Assembly (NCBI RefSeq): GCF_020880975.1 | Contig: NZ_JAJIWP010000003.1 | Coordinates: forward strand, 372,001 to 436,000 | Origin: Mucilaginibacter sp. UR6-1 | GTDB lineage: Bacteria > Bacteroidota > Bacteroidia > Sphingobacteriales > Sphingobacteriaceae | DNA length: 64,000 nucleotides | Direction of reading: 5' to 3' | Made by a program: the position numbers and the translations under genes | Shown here: positions 1-6,624 of the stretch, piece by piece | How positions within the stretch are numbered: the first letter of the stretch is position 1 | Layout of the letters: every line of letters starts with the position of its first letter | Notes under the pieces: model-generated | Databases searched by the model: none | What the model was told of the DNA's origin: nothing | What the model saw: the letters and a program-made list of their open reading frames with translations, nothing else

Positions 1-1204
1 CCAGCATTTTACGCTTGCCGGTAGCGTTAATGTAGCGCGCACCCCATACGCACGACATGCCGGTATCCACCGTAAAAATGGTATCGTCATCAGCCAGTTC
101 ATCAATGCAGTGCGATACATATTCCGGGTGAATTTTGTCGGTATCACCGGTATCCTCTACATAGGTGTGCATTTTCTTTTTTACTTCGGCGTAAAACTCC
201 AGTTGCTCGCGCAAAAATTTATCGTTGGTACTTTGATTAACCAGCGGCAGCAAGGCTTGCAGCGTATCTTTTACTGACCCGCACAGGCCAATATCCACAT
301 TGGCACGGCGGCCAATACGCTCCGGCTTGGTATCTACCTGTGCAATGGTACAATCAGTAGGTATAAAATTAGCATAAGGAAAATCAGTGCCTAATAATAA
401 TATCAGGTCCGAATGATGCATGCTTTGGTAGGCGGATGGAATACCCAATAAACCTGTCATGCCCACCTCGTTGGGGTTATGGTGCTGTATATCCATTTTT
501 GCCCTGAAGGAGTAAGCTACCGTAGCATGTAATTTTTGCGAAAGCGCAACCACCTCATCATGCGCGTCGGCAGCACCTATGCCACAAAAAATGGTAATCT
601 TTTTATGCTGGCCAAGCACTGATGCCAGGTTACTCAAATCAGCATCTGATGGTTTAATAACCGGAATCGGGTTGAAATTTTGGGTTGCGGTGGTTATCTC
701 TTCTGCATCCATCCCGGTAATATCTCCGGGTAAGCCTACAACGGCTACGCCTTTTTTATGCAGGGCTGCCTGTATGGCACCTTGCAGCATACGCGGTAGT
801 TGTTTTGGCGTAGTAGCTATCTGGTTGTAATGGCTGCAATCGGCAAATAGTTTCAGCGTATTGGTTTCCTGGAAATACTCAGTGCCAAACTCGGTAGTGG
901 CTATGGTTGACGCGATAGCGATAACCGGCGCACCTGATCGGTGGGCATCATACAAGCCGTTAATTAAATGCACGTGCCCTGGTCCGCTGCTGCCCGCGCA
1001 ACAGGCAATGCCTGTAAGTTCCGCCTCGGCGGCGGCGGCATAGGCGCCAGCTTCCTCATGGCGCACGTGTATCCATTGTATTTTTCCCGATCGCCTTACG
1101 GAATCGTTTACCTCGTTCAAACTATCGCCGGTAACGGCGTATATGCGTTTTATGCCCGCGTTAACAAGCATTTCAACCAACTGGTCGGCCACTGTTTTTG
1201 CCAT
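1..1204 (-). CDS. poxB: Pyruvate oxidase-like thiamine-diphosphate enzyme (3' end outside window)
   Basis: The gene is cut by the window edge; 401 codons are present, read inward from an ATG at 1204. Seen in the translation: RHEEAGAYAA at residues 48-57, which carries the catalytic glutamate of the pyrimidine-binding domain, then CCAGSSGPG, HLINGLYDAHRSG, YFQET and VVGLPGDITGMD. These occur in the order found in E. coli PoxB. Near the edge the C-terminal diphosphate-binding domain begins (DTGMSCVWGARY); its GDG...N motif is outside. PoxB-type enzymes oxidise pyruvate to acetate and CO2 at the membrane and reduce quinone. An acetolactate-synthase-like relative is possible but fits the motifs less well. 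Confidence 0.8.
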   Translation of the reverse strand, partial: MAKTVADQLVEMLVNAGIKRIYAVTGDSLNEVNDSVRRSGKIQWIHVRHEEAGAYAAAAEAELTGIACCAGSSGPGHVHLINGLYDAHRSGAPVIAIASTIATTEFGTEYFQETNTLKLFADCSHYNQIATTPKQLPRMLQGAIQAALHKKGVAVVGLPGDITGMDAEEITTATQNFNPIPVIKPSDADLSNLASVLGQHKKITIFCGIGAADAHDEVVALSQKLHATVAYSFRAKMDIQHHNPNEVGMTGLLGIPSAYQSMHHSDLILLLGTDFPYANFIPTDCTIAQVDTKPERIGRRANVDIGLCGSVKDTLQALLPLVNQSTNDKFLREQLEFYAEVKKKMHTYVEDTGDTDKIHPEYVSHCIDELADDDTIFTVDTGMSCVWGARYINATGKRKML

Positions 1205-1660
1205 AATTGTATTTGTTTATGTTTAAACACTTATGTAGCAACCAACGGGGGATGTATCGGTTTTAAAAAAGGTGAAAAGCCCACCCTGACCCTGCCCAAG
1301 GGAGTGGAGATTTTGAATAGTATGATTTTGAATATGTCGCTTTACTATGAACGTATACAGATTTCTCGCTATCGCCTCGAAATGACAATGTTAAAAATGA
1401 GATAAAACAGAAGCACAACCATAAATAAGCCCCCATTACCGGCATCAGAAATGCCCGGAGTAGCACAAGTCTTGCCAAAGCACACCCTTTCACCGGGCAG
1501 GGCGTAGCCGGCGATTTTTGTTTCTTTTGATCGTTCAAAAGAAATTTAGGACAGGTAATTAACAGTTCATTATTTATGAGTTTACAATCTTTCTTATAAA
1601 TTGCTTTTTACCACCTAAACCCTTATATTGTATCCCCCTTAACCATAAGGGCATCTGCTA
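1205..1660. other. Gene-free stretch with degenerate repeats
   Basis: This gap separates poxB (leftward) from cdd (rightward) and must hold both promoters, which I could not place. At 1282-1308 there is a degraded copy of the pyrimidine-rich repeat seen intact near 4004. At 1358-1390 the segment beginning CAGATTTCTCGC and ending CGAAATGACAATG matches a piece near 20450-20474. A dispersed 54-bp element follows at 1506-1559. A minus-strand open frame across 1263-1538 consists of repeat sequence and is not considered a gene. Confidence 0.6.
1506..1559. repeat. Dispersed 54-bp repeat, copy 1
   Basis: This copy is identical at 52 of 54 positions to 50904-50957. Both run from AGCCGGCGATTTTTG to GGACAGGTAAT and contain the inverted repeat TTCTTTTG / CAAAAGAA around a 6-base centre. 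Both copies lie a short distance upstream of a rightward gene (cdd here, hemJ there). In the minus direction both give the peptide DQKKQKSPA, which explains spurious open frames here. Confidence 0.75.
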
Positions 1661-2149
1661 ATGACCGACAGACAAATAAATATAGCTTTTAAAGAATATA
1701 CATCCGTTGATGAATTGCCCGAAGCCGACAAGGCGTTATGCCTTGAAGCGGTAAAAGCTTTGGATACTTCGCACTCGCCATACTCGCATTTTAAAGTAGG
1801 CGCGGCTTTGCAACTAAAAAGTGGTGCGGTATTGCGTGCCAGTAATCAGGAAAATGTAGCCTATCCATCAGGACTTTGTGCCGAGCGTGTGGCTTTGTTT
1901 AACTGGGGTGCCAACCATGCCGATGATGCTATTGTTACGATGGCGGTTACCGCGCAAACTAATGATTTTGATTTACTGAAACCCATTACCTCATGCGGGG
2001 CATGCCTGCAGGTGATGGCCGAATGCGAAAAAAAGCAAAACAGCCCCTTGCGCGTACTGTTATATTGTATAAACGGCCCGGTTTGGGTGGTTGAGGGGGT
2101 GCAGAGCTTTTTGCCATTCCTGTTTTTTGAAGACCGTTTAACACATTAA
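1661..2149 (+). CDS. cdd: Cytidine deaminase
   Basis: A 162-residue zinc-dependent deaminase that converts cytidine or deoxycytidine to the uridine form in pyrimidine salvage. The zinc site is visible as SGLCAERVA (C73, with catalytic glutamate E75) and SCGACLQVMAEC (C112 and C115), the arrangement of the homotetrameric cytidine deaminases. The length is slightly above the usual 130-140 residues, with a short N-terminal extension. The ATG at 1661 is the first in frame. The gene is followed after 3 bases by an SGNH hydrolase, so the two are probably co-transcribed. Confidence 0.93.
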   Translation: MTDRQINIAFKEYTSVDELPEADKALCLEAVKALDTSHSPYSHFKVGAALQLKSGAVLRASNQENVAYPSGLCAERVALFNWGANHADDAIVTMAVTAQTNDFDLLKPITSCGACLQVMAECEKKQNSPLRVLLYCINGPVWVVEGVQSFLPFLFFEDRLTH

Positions 2150-2152
2150 CCA

Positions 2153-2812
2153 ATGAAAATTAAACTGCTGTTAGCAATAGTTGCTGCTTTATTTACCTTT
2201 AACGCCAGCGCCCAAAAAGGTTTTCCTTTTGATGCCGAGGTGCGCCAGTTCAAGCATCAGGATAGTTTGCAGATGCCAGCGCCCGACGGTATATTGTTCG
2301 TCGGTAGTTCGTCTATCCGTTTATGGGACGACCTGGAAAAACGCTTTGCGGGTAAGCCGGTAATAAAACGTGGCCTTGGCGGCTCCGAGCTTTGGCAGTG
2401 GGTGGAGTATTATACGCCCTATGTATTGTTCCCTTATCAACCTAAAAAAGTATTTATATATGCGGGCGAGAACGATATTGCCTCAGGCCGTACCGCGCAG
2501 AACGTGGCCGGTAGCTTTGAAAAGCTATGGACGATGATCCATGATAAGTTACCCAATGCCGAGATTTACTTCCTGTCAATAAAACCCAGCCCCAGCCGTG
2601 CCAGGTTTTTAAACGAGGTGATATTGGCCAATAACCTGATCAAGGCATATGCCGACAGTAAGCCCAAAACCAAATTTATTGATGTAGCTACGCCCATTCT
2701 CAACAAAAAAACCATGCGTCCTGACTCCGGTTTGTTTAAAAGCGATTACCTGCACCTGAACAGTAAAGGATATGACAGATGGGAAAAAGTTTTGAAAAAA
2801 TACGTGAAATAG
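2153..2812 (+). CDS. Exported SGNH/GDSL-type hydrolase
   Basis: A 219-residue protein with a signal peptide (cleavage expected near NASA-QKG, residue 20). The four SGNH blocks can be read: FVGSSSIRLW with nucleophile S53, a glycine in RGLGGSELW (G76), GENDI with N108, and SDYLHLNSKG giving D198 and H201. Block I has a serine where GDSL has aspartate, as is common in the PAF-acetylhydrolase-like branch. It is likely an esterase or carbohydrate acetyl-esterase acting in the periplasm; the substrate is unknown. Between cdd and a sialidase-like gene, all on the same strand with short gaps. Confidence 0.88.
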   Translation: MKIKLLLAIVAALFTFNASAQKGFPFDAEVRQFKHQDSLQMPAPDGILFVGSSSIRLWDDLEKRFAGKPVIKRGLGGSELWQWVEYYTPYVLFPYQPKKVFIYAGENDIASGRTAQNVAGSFEKLWTMIHDKLPNAEIYFLSIKPSPSRARFLNEVILANNLIKAYADSKPKTKFIDVATPILNKKTMRPDSGLFKSDYLHLNSKGYDRWEKVLKKYVK

Positions 2813-2827
2813 CCTTAGTTTAGGCCG

Positions 2828-3871
2828 ATGATCATAAATCGTTCCCTGCTGTTAGCTGTTTTATTACTTGCGCTGCCTGGTATTGTTCAGGCACAATCTT
2901 TCAAAAAACTATCATCCGACCTGGTTTTTACCAATGCGCCGTTTAAGCAATGCCATGCCTCAACCATTGTGCAAAACAAGGCGGGCGAGTTATTGCTGGC
3001 TTGTTTTGGCGGCACGCAGGAGGGTAAAAATGATGTTTCCATTTGGCTTACCACATTGAGTAACGGCAAGGCTACCTCAACAACGAAAGTGGCCGATGGC
3101 GTTGTGAACGATACCCTGCGCTACCCTGCATGGAACCCCGTGCTTTTTAAGGATAAAGCCGGTACCATCACCCTGTTTTACAAAGTTGGCCCCAACCCGC
3201 GCGAATGGTGGGGCATGTACAAAACCTCTCATGATGACGGTAAAACATGGTCGGCTCCCGTGAAATTGCCTGCCGGTATTTTAGGGCCGATTAAAAATAA
3301 ACCCGTTCAGTTAAAAAATGGTGTGATACTCTCCCCCTCAAGCATTGAGGAAATGGGCGAAAATGGCCGATGGAAAGCGCATATGGAGCGATCAACAGAT
3401 AACGGAAAAACCTGGGCAAATATCCCGGTTGATACCGCCGGTAAGTTTGATGTAATACAACCGAGTATATTAACCTATTCGGGTGGCAAGTTACAGATAC
3501 TTTGCCGTAGCAGGCAAGGCACGGTAGTGCAGGCCTGGTCTGCGGACGGGGGCAAAACCTGGGGCAAACTTTCGGCAACCTCACTGCTCAACCCAAACTC
3601 GGGTACGGATGCCGTTACGCTGAAAAGCGGCAAGCAATTAATAGTTTACAATCCGGACGTGCCGGGGAAAGATTGGTTTAACGGCCGCGGTAAGCTGCGC
3701 GTTGCCATGAGTACCGATGGCCAGAAATGGACGGATGTTGCCGTGCTTGAAAATGGTGATAAGGAAGAGTACAGTTACCCCGCAATCATTCAAACTAATG
3801 ACGGGCTGGTGCATATCACCTATACGTATGACCGGAAGAATATTAAACATGTGGTGCTGAAAGAGCAATAA
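2828..3871 (+). CDS. Exported sialidase-like (BNR/Asp-box) protein
   Basis: A 347-residue protein with an N-terminal signal peptide ending near VQAQ (residue 23). It has four Asp-box motifs of type SxDxGxTW at about residues 134-141, 189-196, 238-245 and 288-295, marking a six-bladed beta-propeller of the sialidase superfamily. FGGTQEGKNDVSIW and RYPAWNPVLF are typical of the BNR_2 group often annotated as exo-alpha-sialidase. Known relatives act on several sugars, so sialidase activity is not certain. It follows the SGNH hydrolase by 15 bases, suggesting a small glycan-processing operon. Confidence 0.82.
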   Translation: MIINRSLLLAVLLLALPGIVQAQSFKKLSSDLVFTNAPFKQCHASTIVQNKAGELLLACFGGTQEGKNDVSIWLTTLSNGKATSTTKVADGVVNDTLRYPAWNPVLFKDKAGTITLFYKVGPNPREWWGMYKTSHDDGKTWSAPVKLPAGILGPIKNKPVQLKNGVILSPSSIEEMGENGRWKAHMERSTDNGKTWANIPVDTAGKFDVIQPSILTYSGGKLQILCRSRQGTVVQAWSADGGKTWGKLSATSLLNPNSGTDAVTLKSGKQLIVYNPDVPGKDWFNGRGKLRVAMSTDGQKWTDVAVLENGDKEEYSYPAIIQTNDGLVHITYTYDRKNIKHVVLKEQ

Positions 3872-4232
3872 GGCGCCCCTCCCTAACCCTTCCGGGGGAG
3901 GGAATCAAAATTTAATTATTAAAACAAGGGGCAATGTGCGATTCCTTCCCTGGGGAAGGTGGAGGAAGGGGTTTGTGAAAGCTGCAATATATAATGTGCG
4001 ATACCCCTCCCTAACCCTCCCGAGGGAGGGAATCAAAATTAATTATTAAAGCAAGGGGGCAATGTGCGATTCCTTCCCTGGGGAAGGTGGAGGAAGGGGT
4101 TTGTGAAAGCTGCAATATATAATTTGCGATACCCTCCCTGATCCTCCCGGGGGAGGGAATCAAAATTTAATTATTAAAACAAGGGGCAATGTGCGATTCC
4201 TTCCTTGGGAAAGGCGGAGGAAGGGGTTTGTG
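3872..4232. repeat. Three-unit tandem repeat, period about 128 bp
   Basis: The segment CCCTCCCT-AACCCT starts at 3877 and 4005, with a variant at 4132, so the unit is 127-128 bp and is present nearly three times. Each unit holds two hairpins: a CCCTCC...GGAGGG stem followed by AATCAAAA, and CCTTCCCTGGGGAAGG followed by AGGAAGGGGTTTGTGAA. Single or paired modules of the same kind recur at 14897-15128 and 20499-20535. Units 1 and 2 are almost identical; unit 3 has drifted and lacks the last part. No protein is encoded. The array fills the space between two convergent genes. Confidence 0.85.
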
Positions 4233-4249
4233 AATGATAGATAAAATAA

Positions 4250-4277
4250 AAAACCCCGGCCAACAGGCCGGGGTTTT
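4250..4277 (-). terminator. Rho-independent terminator of the NTF2-like gene
   Basis: Perfect stem AACCCCGGCC / GGCCGGGGTT with loop AACA. On the minus strand it is followed by a run of T, so it ends the leftward gene at 4307. Confidence 0.85.
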
Positions 4278-4306
4278 TGCTTAAAGAAAGAATAAACTAA
4301 AACTAA

Positions 4307-4729
4307 TTACGATTTAAAGGTAGAGTGTACACTGGTGATTTTCCAGCCGTTACCGGTGTTGCTGATGGTTACCAGGTTGCTGCGGGTAAAACCGTCATAC
4401 TCAAGGTCAACTTTTACAATGGCTACTTCGCCGTTGCTTTCAATGGTTGAAGTGCTTACTTTACATTCCTGATCAGTGTTTTTTGTTGCTTTCATTGACT
4501 CAAGGATCTCGCTTTTGCTGAAGCTTAGCGTTTTGCTGCCACGCATCATGCTGAATTTAGCACCGTTATCAAGCACCTGGGCAAAGCCTTCAAGCTTGCC
4601 GTGTGCAACAGCTTCAATATATGTGTTAACAGCGTAATCTTTTGTTAATTTAGCGATGTCGTCAGCTTTAACAAAGTTTGAGGTTATGATTAATGCTAAG
4701 CCTAACAGGATTGATTTTAAGGTTTTCAT
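4307..4729 (-). CDS. Exported NTF2-like (putative lumazine-binding) protein, paralogue A
   Basis: A 140-residue protein with a signal peptide (about residues 1-22, ending NFVKA-DD). The mature part begins with LTKDYAVNTYIEAVAHGKLEGF and ends with GNGWKITSVHSTFKS, the pattern of the small alpha+beta NTF2-like fold called putative lumazine-binding family. No catalytic residues can be assigned. A clear paralogue lies at 5993-6418 in the same orientation, aligned almost end to end (LTKTYASNIYIEAVTLGKLEGF, GKGWKITNVCSVYK). The two genes probably arose by duplication and were then separated by a GyrI-like/YdeI-like pair. Function unknown. Confidence 0.75.
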   Translation of the reverse strand: MKTLKSILLGLALIITSNFVKADDIAKLTKDYAVNTYIEAVAHGKLEGFAQVLDNGAKFSMMRGSKTLSFSKSEILESMKATKNTDQECKVSTSTIESNGEVAIVKVDLEYDGFTRSNLVTISNTGNGWKITSVHSTFKS

Positions 4730-4915
4730 GATATTGCTTTTTTAAAGGTTTGTATAAATTATGTTTTGTTTTTATATCTATAAGACAGCGGCACTATTGC
4801 AAACGTTACAGTAGTTTTGCTATTAGATTCACTTTTAACATATATTTAACAAACGTGGCTTAATGACCTGTTTTAAGGCTAAAAAAGCGTGATAGTTTTA
4901 ACCGAATTGTAACAT

Positions 4916-5422
4916 ATGCCCTTAACATTGCAAACATCTGCATTTGAGCAACCCCGTTTTCAGGAGGTATTCTCCAAAAAATTAGTTGGTATGCATGTAA
5001 CTACCAGCATCACTCATAATAAAACAGGTGTTTTATGGCAAAGCTTTATGCCGAGGCGTGCAGAAATAAGCGGTTTAAATGCCTGTTTATATTCATTACA
5101 GGTGTACCCGGCAGGTTATTTTTTGCATTTCGATCCGGAAACGGAGTTTGAAAAGTGGGCGCTGGTTGAAGTTGAAGGTGATGCCATACTTCCTCAGGGT
5201 ATGGATGAGTTTAATTTGCCGGGCGGATTGTATGCTGTATTTAATTACAAAGGCTCAAGCGCGGACACGCGCATATTTAATTATATATTTTCGGAATGGC
5301 TGCCTGCTTCAAGCTATGTATTGGATGAGCGGCCACACTTTGAGTTACTTGGCGAAAAATACAAGAATAACGATCCGGCATCCGAAGAAGAAATCTGGAT
5401 ACCGGTAAAGCCCGGAATGTAA
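4916..5422 (+). CDS. GyrI-like/AraC effector-binding domain protein
   Basis: A 168-residue cytoplasmic protein without a DNA-binding domain. The pattern FSKKLVGMHVTTSI, FMPRRAEISGL, WALVEV, then LPGGLYAVFNYKG and a C-terminal FNYIFSEWLPASSYVLDERPHFELL segment fits the GyrI-like small-molecule-binding fold; the YKG near the LPGGLYAVF strand and the W-L-P-SxY-LDxRPxFE pattern are typical. Such stand-alone domains bind or hydrolyse hydrophobic small molecules. The start ATG at 4916 is the first in frame. Its stop overlaps the next ATG by one base (taATG at 5420-5424), implying translational coupling with the YdeI-like gene. Confidence 0.78.
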   Translation: MPLTLQTSAFEQPRFQEVFSKKLVGMHVTTSITHNKTGVLWQSFMPRRAEISGLNACLYSLQVYPAGYFLHFDPETEFEKWALVEVEGDAILPQGMDEFNLPGGLYAVFNYKGSSADTRIFNYIFSEWLPASSYVLDERPHFELLGEKYKNNDPASEEEIWIPVKPGM

Positions 5423-5928
5423 TGATAGCGTTTGAAACCATTATACTGCAATTTGCCGAGAACGGCGATAAAACAGGCTGGACGTATATTCAGGTACCCG
5501 CTCATCTGGCAGCAGAGTTAAAACCAGGCCACAAGCGGTCGTTCAGGGTAAAAGGTATGCTTGATGGATTGGCCATTGCCGGCGTGGCGTTGTTGCCGCA
5601 AGGGGAGGGCAATTTTATAATGCCGGTAAACGCGCAGATGCGTAAAGGTATCCGCAAGGGTGAGGGTGCCATGCTGCAAGTACAGTTGCAGGAAGATAAA
5701 GATTTTAAAATAGAGGTGCCTGATGACCTGGCCGAATGCCTGGAGTATGAACCCGAAGCAGGCGAGTATTTTTATGGCCTTACGCCATCGCACCGAGGCT
5801 ATTTTGTTAAATGGATAGATAGCGCCAAAACCCAGCCCATCCGCGATAAGCGTATCGCACTCACGGTAAATGCCCTAATGAACCGCTGGGATTACGGGCA
5901 GATGATTCGCGCATCCCGTAAGGAGTGA
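5422..5928 (+). CDS. DUF1905/YdeI-like protein
   Basis: A 168-residue cytoplasmic protein. The N-terminal part (about residues 1-95) with GWTYIQVPAHLAAELKPG, KGMLDG and GEGNFIMPVNAQMRKGIRKGEG is a DUF1905 small beta-barrel. The C-terminal part (about 105-165), with LTPSHRGYFVKWIDSAKTQPIRDKRI, is the YdeI/OmpD-associated three-helix segment. The biochemical role of this family is not established. It is translationally coupled to the preceding GyrI-like gene. Confidence 0.8.
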   Translation: MIAFETIILQFAENGDKTGWTYIQVPAHLAAELKPGHKRSFRVKGMLDGLAIAGVALLPQGEGNFIMPVNAQMRKGIRKGEGAMLQVQLQEDKDFKIEVPDDLAECLEYEPEAGEYFYGLTPSHRGYFVKWIDSAKTQPIRDKRIALTVNALMNRWDYGQMIRASRKE

Positions 5929-5934
5929 AAATAA

Positions 5935-5967
5935 AAAGGGCCCCTGAAAGCCAAATCGGGACCCTTT
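5935..5967. terminator. Hairpin terminator between convergent genes
   Basis: AAAGGG pairs with CCCTTT, with a CCC/GGG inner helix and one mismatch. It lies between the ends of the YdeI-like gene (plus) and the second NTF2-like gene (minus) and can serve both. Confidence 0.65.
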
Positions 5968-5992
5968 AAACACAATTGTTATACACCAACGC

Positions 5993-6418
5993 TTACTTAT
6001 ATACCGAGCAAACATTAGTAATTTTCCAGCCCTTGCCTGTGTCGGCAAAGGTTACGTAGTTGGTACGCGTAAAGTTACCATACTTCATTTCTACCTTGAG
6101 TACAGACATTTGTCCGTTCTCTTCAACAACGGTGCTGTTGGTGGTGCACAGTTGTTTTAATCCTTTTAAGTTGGTTTGCATAAATTCAAGCATCTCGGCC
6201 TTGCTGTAAGTAGCTACACGCTTATTGCCCATCAGTATGCAAAACTTGGCATCCTTATCAACAACACTTTCAAAGCCCTCGAGCTTACCAAGCGTTACCG
6301 CTTCAATGTATATGTTTGATGCGTATGTTTTTGTTAGTTTGTAATCATCATCGTTTGCTTTTGCAAATCCACCAACTACTAACAGCAGTATGGTGAGCAG
6401 TACTTTTAAATTTTTCAT
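5993..6418 (-). CDS. Exported NTF2-like (putative lumazine-binding) protein, paralogue B
   Basis: A 141-residue signal-peptide protein (cleavage near residue 21, GFAKA-ND), the paralogue of the product at 4307-4729. Shared landmarks: LTKxYAxNxYIEAVxxGKLEGF, a KSE/KAE helix and the terminal GKGWKITNV. Compared with paralogue A it has two cysteines in the mature part (CILMGNKR and QLCTTNS). No known active site. The upstream region to parC (6419-6624) contains no further gene. Confidence 0.75.
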   Translation of the reverse strand: MKNLKVLLTILLLVVGGFAKANDDDYKLTKTYASNIYIEAVTLGKLEGFESVVDKDAKFCILMGNKRVATYSKAEMLEFMQTNLKGLKQLCTTNSTVVEENGQMSVLKVEMKYGNFTRTNYVTFADTGKGWKITNVCSVYK

Positions 6419-6624
6419 GACGTGGTAGTAAAAGGGGTTAATTTGTTTTCTTATTGATTGTATCTATAAGACACGCTCAATTTCAAATAGGTTACAAGCA
6501 GCAAAGATTATTTTCAGGAAAAGTGTTAATTGTAAACACGTTAGCTTAACTTGTGTATAAGTTAGCTTAGATAATAGCCCGATATGCCTTATCTTTACCC
6601 AATCCATATTTTTTATTGCTAATA

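Noticed and set aside
1263..1538. Minus-strand 91-residue protein
   Set aside because: It consists of repeat sequence (DQKKQKSPA part shared with 50904-50957) and has no recognisable domain.
3872..4232. CRISPR array
   Set aside because: Three long units with nearly identical whole sequence; there are no unique spacers, no 25-40 base direct repeat, and no cas genes.
6616..6624. TTG start of parC
   Set aside because: The ATG at 6625 is three codons later and a better initiator.
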